64,000 nucleotides of DNA from contig CAZYDV010000003.1 in the NCBI GenBank assembly GCA_964646405.1, positions 1 to 64,000 on the forward strand, in the 5' to 3' direction. Position numbers and translations under genes: made by a program. Origin of the DNA: CAKZSB01 sp964646405. GTDB taxonomy: Bacteria > Pseudomonadota > Gammaproteobacteria > Granulosicoccales > Granulosicoccaceae. Of the stretch, positions 27,129 to 35,864 are shown in pieces. The notes beneath the pieces are model-generated. The model was given only the letters and a program-made list of their open reading frames with translations. It searched no databases and was not told where the DNA came from. Each line of letters starts with the position of its first letter. Position 1 is the stretch's first letter.

Positions 27129-28859
27129 CTAATTCGACCCATCGCGCCATGCCCGTTCGATACTGTCCCAAGCCTCCAGCGCCTGCAAATCCGGTACCCA
27201 GGCAAGTCCCGATTTGGCATCGGAGGAGACCGCCTCGGGGGTGACGACCACATCGAGCAAAGCCGGTCTATGGGCCATCGCCTCGGCAATCGCCGCCGAC
27301 AGATCGTCCGGGTTTTCAACGCGACGACCGTACATGCCAAACGCCCGTGCCATCGCTGCATGATCGGCAAATTGCAGATGCGTGCCGACGGTGTCACCGT
27401 AGTTTTCCTGCTGGTCTCTGACCTCGATCGCCCACGAACCGTTATTCGCCACCACGATCAACACCGGCGCGTTGTGGCGCACCGCCGTGTCGATTTCCAT
27501 CGCGTTGAATCCAAACGCACCGTCCCCGGTGGCGACAATCACGGGTCTGTCGGGACAGGCCAGGCTTGCGGCAATGCCAAACGGCGTGCCCACGCCAATG
27601 CAACCGAGCGAGCCCGGATCCAGATAGGTGCTGGCCGGCAGCCCGATACGCGCGAAGCTTAAGAAATCGCCGCCATCGGCAACGACAATCGCATTGTCCG
27701 GCATCGCCTCGCGCAGCGCCGCCAGCACCCGGTTGGGATGCATGCGCCCGTCGCTGCCGGGTGGTGCCTGCTTCATGCTCTCGGCGAGTTTCTCCGAGCG
27801 CGCCAGATGTTTCTCGCGCAAGCCATTAATCCATGCGTTGTCAGTTGCCGGGATCCGGTTACCGGCAAGCGTGAGCATGGCTTCGAGTGTGTTGCTTACC
27901 GAGCCCGACAGTTCCACGTCGCCACGCCGATTGTCGCGAAGCTCGGATGCGCAATCAGCAAGCCGCAGGAATTTCGCCTCGCTAAAAATAGCCGGTGATC
28001 CGAACGCCAGTTGAAAGTCGAGCCGCCGCCCGACAGTGACGACAAGATCGGCCTGCCCAATCACCGAGCCGCGGGTGGCAGCCACCACCGAGGCGTGATC
28101 ATCGGGCACCAGGCCGCGGCTCTCACCAGTATCCAGATAGGCGGCACGCGTACGATCCAGCAGTTTGATCAACGCCTCACCAGCATCGACCGCACCGCGA
28201 CCCGAGATCACCAGCGGCCGTTTCGCGGACCACAATAATTCCACCGCGGCGGCAATGGCATCGGCCTCTGGCGTAGTCGCCGGCTGCCGGCCGATTCGCG
28301 GCACATACTCGGGCAATTGCACGGCTTTGGATACTTCGGCGCGCATCACATCGGCCGGAAAATCGAGATAGACCGGGCCGGGTTCACCACCCCGACCGCA
28401 GGCCCGCTCGATCGCCTCACCTAATTCCAGTGGCACCAGATCCGCCTGCCTGACGGTGCGGGCATAGCGGGTAACGGAACGCACCAGATCAGTGTGCACG
28501 ATATCCTGCAACGCGCCGCGATTTTCCTGCGGCATCGGCGGCAATCCTGACAACACCAGCACCGGCGCTTTGGCGACATGGGCATTGGCGATACCGGTGA
28601 TCGCGTTGGTCACCCCCGGCCCCGCCGTGACCATCGCCACACCCAGCCCGCGCGTCAGTTCCGCGTGTGCGTGCGCCATATAGAGCGCCGCGCGCTCGTC
28701 CCTGACATCGACAATCTGAATCCCCTGCGCGTGCAACTGCATCCACAGCGGCATGATGTGCCCGCCGCACAGCCCGAACACGCGCTCGACGCCAAAGTCA
28801 CGCAGGGTGCGGGCGATGACTGCCGCGGTTGATTGGGAGGAAATGGTTGGCGCAGCCAT
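27129..28859 (-). CDS. Thiamine-diphosphate-dependent enzyme (acetolactate synthase/oxalyl-CoA decarboxylase family)
   Basis: 576 residues from the ATG at 28859; the frame is open further upstream, but only this start gives the family length. The N-terminal domain carries the cofactor Glu (E55 in DVRDERAALYMAHAHAE). The C-terminal domain has the TPP/Mg motif GDGAFGFNAMEIDT to ANN (445-473). The family includes acetolactate synthase, sulfoacetaldehyde acetyltransferase, oxalyl-CoA decarboxylase and 2-hydroxyacyl-CoA lyase. The partner acyl-CoA ligase, divergent across 134 bp, points to a CoA-linked substrate (inference), so a 2-hydroxyacyl-CoA lyase or oxalyl-CoA decarboxylase role is favoured over acetolactate synthesis. 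Confidence 0.85.
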   Translation of the reverse strand: MAAPTISSQSTAAVIARTLRDFGVERVFGLCGGHIMPLWMQLHAQGIQIVDVRDERAALYMAHAHAELTRGLGVAMVTAGPGVTNAITGIANAHVAKAPVLVLSGLPPMPQENRGALQDIVHTDLVRSVTRYARTVRQADLVPLELGEAIERACGRGGEPGPVYLDFPADVMRAEVSKAVQLPEYVPRIGRQPATTPEADAIAAAVELLWSAKRPLVISGRGAVDAGEALIKLLDRTRAAYLDTGESRGLVPDDHASVVAATRGSVIGQADLVVTVGRRLDFQLAFGSPAIFSEAKFLRLADCASELRDNRRGDVELSGSVSNTLEAMLTLAGNRIPATDNAWINGLREKHLARSEKLAESMKQAPPGSDGRMHPNRVLAALREAMPDNAIVVADGGDFLSFARIGLPASTYLDPGSLGCIGVGTPFGIAASLACPDRPVIVATGDGAFGFNAMEIDTAVRHNAPVLIVVANNGSWAIEVRDQQENYGDTVGTHLQFADHAAMARAFGMYGRRVENPDDLSAAIAEAMAHRPALLDVVVTPEAVSSDAKSGLAWVPDLQALEAWDSIERAWRDGSN

Positions 28860-28931
28860 GAGCAGATTCCGACGTTGAAATGTTGCAGATACGGACGCGG
28901 CAATATTTGCCAGATTGCACAGTCTATCGTA

Positions 28932-28955
28932 TTCTGAATTCAGAGTGCGGAATAT
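28932..28955. promoter_or_regulatory. Palindromic operator, copy A
   Basis: A perfect 12-bp palindrome TCTGAATTCAGA (28933-28944) is embedded in 24 bp that match, with one difference, the opposite-strand sequence at 44700-44723. It lies between the divergent TPP-enzyme and ligase genes, 50 to 75 bp from either start, where a GntR dimer would control both. Binding by the FCD regulator at 26425-27078 is inference. Confidence 0.6.
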
Positions 28956-28993
28956 CACAGCATCCCGCACGCTTGCCAGGGAGCCTCTCGGTA

Positions 28994-30565
28994 ATGAGCC
29001 ATCTACTGACGTTTTCCGATGCACTGGAAAGTCACGCTCGACTGTCGCCGGACAAAACCGGTGCTCGCGACTCACAGCGATCGCTGACCTATGCGCAGTG
29101 GCACGCCCGCGCATCGCGACTGGCCGACGCCCTGCTGGCCACCGGTCTGATCGCCGGTGACCGGGTGGCTATACTCGCGACCAATCGCATCGAATGGATG
29201 GAAATTTACGTCGCACTTGCCCGTGCCGGGCTGGTTGCGGTACCCCTGAATTTTCGCCTGCAGGCAAGCGAAATCCAGTACATCCTGCACGATGCAGGTG
29301 CCAACGCCATCATCGCTGAAGACCGTTTCTGCCCAAGCTTCGACTCGATCGCCGACACCCTCGACATTCCGCCGCAGCGCTACATCAGTCTGCCGGGTGA
29401 GCCACAAAAGGATTGGCAAGCCTACGAGGCTCTGATCGAGCACGGCGACGCCGCCACGGTATTCCCCGCCAACGACGCCAGCGCTATGTGTGCACTGATG
29501 TACACCTCCGGCACCACCGGGCGACCCAAAGGCGCGATTCGCAGCCACGAAGGCAGCGCGCTGATTGCGCTGGCCACAGCGCTGGAAATGGGCTTCACCC
29601 GAGACGACACGGCATTGCTGGTGATGCCGCTGTGCCACGCGAACTCGCTGTATTTCGGCGCGACCTTTTTACACTTGGGTGCGACGATTATTGTCGATGA
29701 CAGCGCGAGCTTCGACGCCGAACAGTTTCTTTCACTGATGACCCGCCAACAGGTGACCTTCACTTCACTGGTACCGACGCACTGCATCATGCTGCTATCG
29801 TTATCCGAATCGATAAAAAAGCGCTACGAGCTGCAGCGAGTTAACAAACTGATGATCTCCTCCGCGCCGGCGCGTCGTGAAATCAAACTCGGTGTGATGA
29901 ACCTCTTCCCCAACTGCAGCCTGTATGAACTCTATGGCTCCACTGAAGCCGGCTGGGTCACACTGCTGCGCCCGCACGAACAACTCGACAAAATTGGTTC
30001 TGTCGGCCGCGAGTGGAGTGGCAGTGGTGCAATACGACTGCTCGATGACAATCGGCACGAAGTGCCCGACGGTGAAATCGGAGAATTATTCTCACGCTCG
30101 CCCTATGTGTTCGATGGCTATTGGAAAAACGCGGAAAAAACCGGTAAGGCCTTTGAAGGTCAGTGGTGTTCCGTTGGCGATATGGCCCGCCGCGACGAAG
30201 ATGGCTTCATCTGGCTGGTCGATCGCAAGAACAACATGATTATCAGCGGTGGCGAGAATATCTATCCGTCAGAGATTGAAGCGACGCTAGGCGCGCATCC
30301 CGATGTGCAGGATGTTGCAGCCATTGGCGTGGCCGATGATAAATGGGGCGAGGTTGTGCACGCGGTGGTGGTTCGAAAACCCGGTACCCGCGTCAGTGAC
30401 AAAGACCTTCGCGTCTGGTGTCGCGAAAGATTGGCGAAATTCAAGTGCCCGGCAGCGTTCGTTTTTATGACAGAGGATCAGATTCCCCGCACGGCGACCG
30501 GGAAAATCCTCCACCGTGTATTGCGGGATCGCCTGGTTGCCACTGACAAGGCAGATGTCACCTGA
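28994..30565 (+). CDS. AMP-forming acyl-CoA synthetase/ligase
   Basis: 523 residues from the ATG at 28994, with AGGGAG about 10 nt upstream; an earlier frame extension is not family-like. The adenylate-forming motif YTSGTTGRPKG (170-180), the YELYGSTEAGWVT block, GDMARRDEDGFIWLVDRKNNMIISGGENIYP and the C-terminal catalytic Lys in PRTATGKILHR are all intact. It activates a carboxylic acid through an acyl-AMP to the CoA thioester in the cytosol. Its divergent neighbour is the TPP enzyme, so the product may be that enzyme's substrate. Chain-length preference cannot be read. Confidence 0.92.
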   Translation: MSHLLTFSDALESHARLSPDKTGARDSQRSLTYAQWHARASRLADALLATGLIAGDRVAILATNRIEWMEIYVALARAGLVAVPLNFRLQASEIQYILHDAGANAIIAEDRFCPSFDSIADTLDIPPQRYISLPGEPQKDWQAYEALIEHGDAATVFPANDASAMCALMYTSGTTGRPKGAIRSHEGSALIALATALEMGFTRDDTALLVMPLCHANSLYFGATFLHLGATIIVDDSASFDAEQFLSLMTRQQVTFTSLVPTHCIMLLSLSESIKKRYELQRVNKLMISSAPARREIKLGVMNLFPNCSLYELYGSTEAGWVTLLRPHEQLDKIGSVGREWSGSGAIRLLDDNRHEVPDGEIGELFSRSPYVFDGYWKNAEKTGKAFEGQWCSVGDMARRDEDGFIWLVDRKNNMIISGGENIYPSEIEATLGAHPDVQDVAAIGVADDKWGEVVHAVVVRKPGTRVSDKDLRVWCRERLAKFKCPAAFVFMTEDQIPRTATGKILHRVLRDRLVATDKADVT

Positions 30566-30584
30566 ATGTCCTGTTATACGACAA

Positions 30585-31253
30585 TTAGGGTATCAGACCA
30601 GCGCTTGCGGCCACCACTGCTAAATCATCATCTGTCCGGCAACGCGAATCGATAAAATACACGGGAAATGAAACGCTTCGCAACAACGATTGACAGAGCT
30701 TTTGGTAGTCTGCCCAAAACTCTATAAATCCCGCTCTGCCCTTAAGACAGTTAGCAACACCGATCGGTGTGCGCGCCACGTAAGTGAAGAGCTTGTCTGC
30801 CCACTGATCCCCACGCTCTGCTAACACAAGATCAAAGTGCTCAGCCGGATGCTCTACCGTGAAGTATACCAACTTCATTTTTGGAGCTAGCTGCTGCCAG
30901 CAGTTGAAATAGTCTTCTATCTCATCTTTTGAAACAAGACTGGCATAGAGGATACGCACCGTACTCTGAAGCGCATAGCCATCTAAGATCACAGTACCAC
31001 TTGATGTTTCGAGGTATTTTAACCATGAATCCAGTAAGACTTGCGGATAACCGGGCTTACGGGATAGCGCAGTGTCTGTGTGCGAATTAACAGGATGGTC
31101 AGCCGCTTCCTCCAGCCACCAACTTGCATCGACACCAAGGCTTCTAAGGAGTTTGCAGAATCGCTCAGAGGCAGTCGTCTTTCCAGAGCTCGGTAGGCCT
31201 TCGAAATGGATGGTGACAGGTATCTGAGGATAACAATCCGACTGATTGTCCAT
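30585..31253 (-). CDS. P-loop kinase-like protein, substrate unknown
   Basis: 222 residues from the ATG at 31253. An N-terminal P-loop (HFEGLPSSGKTTASERF) is followed by the layout of the thymidylate-kinase/deoxynucleoside-kinase group, with a DGY motif (VILDGYALQSTVRI) and an LVYFTVEHPAEHFDLVLAERG strand. It is more AT-rich than its neighbours and is a single gene between operons, consistent with acquisition by transfer. It could phosphorylate a nucleoside, a small molecule or an antibiotic; nothing in the sequence decides this. Confidence 0.65.
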   Translation of the reverse strand: MDNQSDCYPQIPVTIHFEGLPSSGKTTASERFCKLLRSLGVDASWWLEEAADHPVNSHTDTALSRKPGYPQVLLDSWLKYLETSSGTVILDGYALQSTVRILYASLVSKDEIEDYFNCWQQLAPKMKLVYFTVEHPAEHFDLVLAERGDQWADKLFTYVARTPIGVANCLKGRAGFIEFWADYQKLCQSLLRSVSFPVYFIDSRCRTDDDLAVVAASAGLIP

Positions 31254-31496
31254 AGTCGCCACCAACCAAAAACCGACACCCAGTCGAAAGCAATACAGAC
31301 TGCAGGAAAAAGCAGATAATAACAATGCCTGCTTTAGTCTAGCTGCTGACCACCAAACTCGCGCCGTCGGCTTCAATCATGGCTGGACCGTCCCTGTCCA
31401 TTGCGGGGCACTCTATCGCATCAATGGACCATGCGCTTTGGCTTATGGCCCCTACGAATTCGTATCGACTGCCTGGCTTGTGGCACTTAATTTGGG

Positions 31497-31994
31497 TTAG
31501 TCACCATCATCATCCCGCCCTTTGCGCACCACAAGGGCAACCCGATACACACCTTCGCGCTTGCCGACCACAAAAACTGTCGTGGGCAACTTGCCCTGAT
31601 CATTGATCGGCTCCTCATCAAAGATGACGCGCACGCGATTGGTCACGTCCATGTTGGCTTCGAGGTTGCCGGCGGCTTCTATTGCATCCAGCCCGCCATC
31701 CGGAAAGTCTTCAAACGCTATGGATTTGATCGGTCGGCCAAGATTGCGATTTAACTGAAATCTGACGATGCGCTTTTTGATCTTGCCAGCGTCTTTCCAG
31801 AACACCAGTTGTTCCAGTTTCTGATAGTCACTTTGCTCGATCGCATGACGAATCGCATCGACCAGTTCATCGGGATTGTCCGGCAGCAAGGTATCGCTTG
31901 ACAACGCGATTCCGCTGCCGGTACAAGCCAGTGCAAAAAACATCACAGCGAGGGCGTGACGCCCTCGCTTTATCCAATTCCCAATTTGCATCAT
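31497..31994 (-). CDS. Exported protein at the end of the PQQ-dehydrogenase operon
   Basis: 165 residues with signal MMQIGNWIKRGRHALAVMFFALACTGSG. The mature part has a helical segment (DELVDAIRHAIEQSDYQKLEQLVFWKDAGKIKKRIVRF) and a beta C-terminus ending VYRVALVVRKGRDDDGD. It starts 7 bp after the dehydrogenase stop, so it is probably co-expressed. I do not recognise a family; a periplasmic assembly or stability role for the dehydrogenase is a guess from position only. Confidence 0.65.
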   Translation of the reverse strand: MMQIGNWIKRGRHALAVMFFALACTGSGIALSSDTLLPDNPDELVDAIRHAIEQSDYQKLEQLVFWKDAGKIKKRIVRFQLNRNLGRPIKSIAFEDFPDGGLDAIEAAGNLEANMDVTNRVRVIFDEEPINDQGKLPTTVFVVGKREGVYRVALVVRKGRDDDGD

Positions 31995-32001
31995 TGATTC
32001 A

Positions 32002-33744
32002 TCAGCTCTTCAGTGCGAATACCCAGATCACGCCACCTTGCGGTACATCGGGTACACGGCCAGCGGGCAGCATGTCTTTTAACAGACCCTGCATACGCTC
32101 GGCATCGACACCCCAGCCGGATTGCACGGCGATGTATTGCACACCATCGACTTCATACGATGAGGGCGATGCGGTGACACCGGAGTTGGTCGGGTACTCC
32201 CACAACATGTCGCCGTTGGTTGCATCAAATGCACGGAACTTGCGATCGTTAGTGCCGCCGGTGAAAACCAGGTTGCCGGCAGTTGACATGATCGGACCCC
32301 AGTACGGTGTGTCGTTAAAGTCGTGACTCCAGACCATCTCACCCTTGTTCATATCCCAGGCCTGCAACTTGCCAATCGGCACGGGCTTTGAGGTGTCGAC
32401 GTTCTCGTGGAAGCGTAGCGATGACAGAATCACGTCGATTGGCACTCCGATATACAGCTCGCCGGATTCACGTTCTTCCATCGGCACACCGCCAAGCTCT
32501 GAACAGAGGTTTTCCTGGCTTGGGATATACACAAGACCGGTGTCCGGATTGTAGGCTTCCATCGGCCAGTCTTTACCACCCCACAAGCTCGGGCAGAAAG
32601 TGACGGTCTTACCGGTGCCAGGTGTTTTGGCCTCGTTATAGGTGGGGCGACCCGATTCCGGATCGATCGAGGCAAACGCATCCTGTATCACATACTTATG
32701 CGCATCGACAAAGTCGATCTTGCCTTCGCTGTCGTGCTCCATGGCCCAGATAAAACCGTTGCGCCCGGCGTGCACCAGACCGTCCATCTTGCGACCATCG
32801 CGCTCCATCGGTATCAGCAGCGGCGCGGATACTTCATCCCAGTCCCAGGCGTCGTTCCAGTGATACTGGTGATGACCGGTGATCTCGCCGGAGTCGATAT
32901 TGATGCCGACGACCGACGTGGTATACAGGTTATCGCCCGGACGTGTATCCGGCATCCACGGGCCACCGTTACCGGTACCCACGTACATCACACCGTTTTT
33001 GGAATCGTAGTTAGGCTGCATCCAGACCGATCCGCCGCCCGTCTTCCAGCTATCGCCCTTCCACGTTTCATTGCCAGGCTCACCCGGACCAGGGATCGTA
33101 TAGGTACGCCACGCTTCTTTGCCGGTTTCAGCGTCGAGCGCTGACACATAGCCACGGATACCATACTCACCACCTGAAACGCCGGTGATTATTTTCCCTT
33201 TAGCGGCTAACAATGACAGGGTTGAGTAGTAACCATCGGTATAGTCGCCGACGAACACATCCCATACCACTTCACCGGTTTTAGCATCCAGTGCGACGAC
33301 ACCGGCATCAACCGTTGCCATGTAGACCTTGTCGCCATACAGCGCGACACCACGGTTAGTCGGGTGCAGTTGGAAGAGATCCTCGGGCAACTCTCGGACA
33401 TAACGCCAGATTTCATTACCGGTCACCGCATCCAGTGCGATCACCTGGTTCTGCGGTGTCGATACAAACATCATCCCGTCGTTCACCATCGGTGAAGCCT
33501 GATGGCCTTCAGTTACACCCGTGGAATAGCTCCAGACCGGCACCAGATCTTTTACGTTTTCTGAAGTGATCTGTTTGAGGGGACTATGCCCCCACCCTTC
33601 ATAGTTGCCTCGCGTGTTAATCCAGTTATGTGGCTCAGGATTGCTGAGTCGCTCATCGGTGACAGTGTTGTACTCGGCTGCCGAGACGGACTGAATAGCG
33701 CCCGCCACCAACAATGCCGTCACTGTAGGAACTAGTTTTTTCAT
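32002..33744 (-). CDS. PQQ-dependent methanol/ethanol-type alcohol dehydrogenase, lanthanide-type residues
   Basis: 580 residues from the ATG at 33744 (GAGGAG ahead), with signal peptide ending near SVSAAEY. It is an eight-blade propeller enzyme that oxidises alcohols in the periplasm. The metal/PQQ set is visible: E193 (GGEYGIRG), N259 (GTGNGGPW), catalytic D301 and D303 in AWDWDEV. An Asp two residues after the catalytic Asp marks XoxF-type lanthanide-dependent enzymes; calcium enzymes have Ala there. No cytochrome domain is fused, so electrons must go to a separate carrier. No cytochrome c_L or XoxJ gene is beside it; a Rieske gene immediately upstream is the candidate. Confidence 0.9.
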   Translation of the reverse strand: MKKLVPTVTALLVAGAIQSVSAAEYNTVTDERLSNPEPHNWINTRGNYEGWGHSPLKQITSENVKDLVPVWSYSTGVTEGHQASPMVNDGMMFVSTPQNQVIALDAVTGNEIWRYVRELPEDLFQLHPTNRGVALYGDKVYMATVDAGVVALDAKTGEVVWDVFVGDYTDGYYSTLSLLAAKGKIITGVSGGEYGIRGYVSALDAETGKEAWRTYTIPGPGEPGNETWKGDSWKTGGGSVWMQPNYDSKNGVMYVGTGNGGPWMPDTRPGDNLYTTSVVGINIDSGEITGHHQYHWNDAWDWDEVSAPLLIPMERDGRKMDGLVHAGRNGFIWAMEHDSEGKIDFVDAHKYVIQDAFASIDPESGRPTYNEAKTPGTGKTVTFCPSLWGGKDWPMEAYNPDTGLVYIPSQENLCSELGGVPMEERESGELYIGVPIDVILSSLRFHENVDTSKPVPIGKLQAWDMNKGEMVWSHDFNDTPYWGPIMSTAGNLVFTGGTNDRKFRAFDATNGDMLWEYPTNSGVTASPSSYEVDGVQYIAVQSGWGVDAERMQGLLKDMLPAGRVPDVPQGGVIWVFALKS

Positions 33745-33803
33745 GCTCTCTCCTCGTGTTTGGCTGCCTCCGGCAGCACGTGTCAATCGATTACTTCAAA
33801 CAC

Positions 33804-34451
33804 CTACTTCTTCGCACCACCCGGCTTGCGGGTGAATCCGTCTACTGCAACTACAAACCCTTCGTCGTCAACGCCCAACGGCACCATCGGCAATTGTTTG
33901 CGCGCCGGCCCGCTCTTGACGCTGCCCTCCGACAACGCCGCAAATTCCGATAAATGGCAATGACAGCGCAGATGCCGCTCCTCTTGCATCCACGATTTGA
34001 TGGTGCAACTGCGATGGGTACACATTGCCGAGTACGCCAACAGTCCATCGACGCTACGCGCACGCGTCGGCTCATCCATCTCCTCCGGGTCCAGGCGCAG
34101 AATCAACAAACGGTTCAACCGGTTCTTTCGCCTTAGCACATCGGCTTGTGCGTCATAGGGAAACCCCTCGACGGCAATGGCGTTTAATTCCAGCGAGTCA
34201 GCCCGAATAAACTGATCTTTCATATCGCCCTTAATCACCTGGATGCGATCACCTTTTTGCGGCGGCAGCTTTGCCGCGGCTGCTGCATCATCGGACGCTG
34301 CATAGGCGCCGGACAAGGACAGATCAAGCGTCGCACCGGATACCAGTACCGCCCCGGCTTTTAGCAGATTCCGCCTGTCCTGCAACGGCTGCTCGACAAC
34401 ATCGGTGGTTGGTTCGCTGGCAGATTGTTGATGTTTCGATTTTTTTCTCAT
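33804..34451 (-). CDS. Tat-exported Rieske [2Fe-2S] protein
   Basis: 215 residues from the ATG at 34451. A twin-arginine signal (LQDRRNLLKAGAVLVSGATL) is followed by a linker and a Rieske domain. The cluster ligands are C144 and H146 in MCTHRSC, and C163 and H166 in CHCHLSEF. It is likely an electron carrier in the periplasm. It lies 59 bp upstream of the PQQ dehydrogenase in the same ten-gene run, suggesting it accepts electrons from that enzyme or passes them to the respiratory chain. That pairing is inference, since such dehydrogenases usually use a cytochrome c. Confidence 0.85.
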   Translation of the reverse strand: MRKKSKHQQSASEPTTDVVEQPLQDRRNLLKAGAVLVSGATLDLSLSGAYAASDDAAAAAKLPPQKGDRIQVIKGDMKDQFIRADSLELNAIAVEGFPYDAQADVLRRKNRLNRLLILRLDPEEMDEPTRARSVDGLLAYSAMCTHRSCTIKSWMQEERHLRCHCHLSEFAALSEGSVKSGPARKQLPMVPLGVDDEGFVVAVDGFTRKPGGAKK

Positions 34452-34529
34452 TCGTCTTAACCGATTCTCAAGAGTTAAAAGATGCTGTTGTTGGGGAAGC
34501 GGGGTTCCATTCACATCAATCCATTCGGG

Positions 34530-35864
34530 TCATCGCACAGCCCTCACAGGTGCAAGCTCGGCACGCGATCCAATGACATGATTGATAAACACCGAGAGCT
34601 TTGCACCAATGCCTTGCAGGCGATGCCTGCGCGCGCAACGCAGCGCATCGCGCAACACTTTGCGTTTATCACGTATAGGCATTTCAGGCGCCGCAAACAC
34701 GGCCGCCTGCACATCCCTGTTGAGCACGAGCCAGTGATCATCTTTGGCCAATGGCTCATCGGCAGACCAACGCTGCCAGGCGCGGTAGGCTGTTATTGGC
34801 TTATCTGCCTTTAGAAACTGGCGGCGAAAGCGCCGATCTCGCGGCACACAAAACACTGCTGCCAACACATAAACAACTGCCGCTATGACGAGCAATGCCA
34901 ACATGATGAGCAGAGTGGTAAAAACGTGGTAAGCAGTGCGCTGATTCGTTGCGGCCTCGTACAGCAACTGCTCAGCGCGTGCCTCGCTGTCGATGGGCAG
35001 CGGTTCAATGCGGTGCCCTCGGACGGCGACCGTTTTTCGCGTTTTCGCCTGCGGATCCCAATAGGCAATACCCATGGGCGGCACATAGACAAACCCCTCA
35101 CCGTCAATGCGCAACGCCCACGACGCACTCACCACGCCGTCCAGACCATTTTTGGTTACGATACTTTTTCGGGTGGACTCCAATTCACGCACGGCAATTC
35201 CGCGCGTGCTGCCGTGTTGCAGATCCGGCAGACGTTTATCGTCTACACCGGCGGCGCGCAGCGTCACCGTACGGGTCACCACATCGCCCTCGCGCAGTTC
35301 ATCAACCGGTATCGACCAGGATTCTTCCATCGCCACATTGGATGAAACCAGCCACCAGTCGACGGCAAATCCAGCGGGTGTCGACAACACAGGGATACGC
35401 ATACCGTTGTGTGTGGCGTTGAATTCAATTTGCCCGGCCAACGGCGTTTCAATTAAACCCGTCGCAAACGATGCAGGAATTTCAAGATTGCCGGCAGCCA
35501 AAGGAAACACTGCATAGCGACGTTCATGCAGATACCCTTCACCGGCATAGCTCCTGATCTTGCGAGTGCGCGGAGCAGACAGTTCGATTTGCTCAGCGTT
35601 GGCAATGGCGGGAAAGTCGATGGTTAGTTCATCGAACGGGTGCTTTGATGCCACCCGAATCGTGAGTAGAATCTGGCTCTGCTCGTAGATGCCACCGAGC
35701 CCACTGTCGGGAAGAACCGATACCAACAGTTGTGGTTGCTCGGTGATACGGATTGAGGTTGGATTGGCACCCGCATCCGTTTGCTCCTGGGCAATCAACG
35801 CATGCCGCGGTCCAAACACGCACAGCAACAGAACAACGATCAGGCTTATCCTCAAACCATTCAT
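34530..35864 (-). CDS. BatD-like membrane protein
   Basis: 444 residues: signal peptide (MNGLRISLIVVLLLCVFG), about 300 residues of periplasmic beta-sandwich segments (YEQSQILLTIRVAS, GDVVTRTVTLRAAGVD), one membrane helix (VFTTLLIMLALLVIAAVVYVLA) and a basic cytosolic tail. This layout matches BatD/oxygen-tolerance proteins and the corresponding subunit of MoxR-VWA clusters. It overlaps the TPR gene upstream by 4 bp. Probable scaffold for periplasmic assembly work with the MoxR ATPase. Confidence 0.75.
   Translation of the reverse strand: MNGLRISLIVVLLLCVFGPRHALIAQEQTDAGANPTSIRITEQPQLLVSVLPDSGLGGIYEQSQILLTIRVASKHPFDELTIDFPAIANAEQIELSAPRTRKIRSYAGEGYLHERRYAVFPLAAGNLEIPASFATGLIETPLAGQIEFNATHNGMRIPVLSTPAGFAVDWWLVSSNVAMEESWSIPVDELREGDVVTRTVTLRAAGVDDKRLPDLQHGSTRGIAVRELESTRKSIVTKNGLDGVVSASWALRIDGEGFVYVPPMGIAYWDPQAKTRKTVAVRGHRIEPLPIDSEARAEQLLYEAATNQRTAYHVFTTLLIMLALLVIAAVVYVLAAVFCVPRDRRFRRQFLKADKPITAYRAWQRWSADEPLAKDDHWLVLNRDVQAAVFAAPEMPIRDKRKVLRDALRCARRHRLQGIGAKLSVFINHVIGSRAELAPVRAVR

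Noticed and set aside
26425..28859. Acetolactate synthase of branched amino-acid synthesis
   Set aside because: No small regulatory subunit and no ilvC neighbour. The divergent acyl-CoA ligase and GntR regulator suggest a degradative role.
28860..29114. Long N-terminal extension of the TPP enzyme
   Set aside because: It would run through the operator and into the ligase gene, and family members start at the ATG at 28859.
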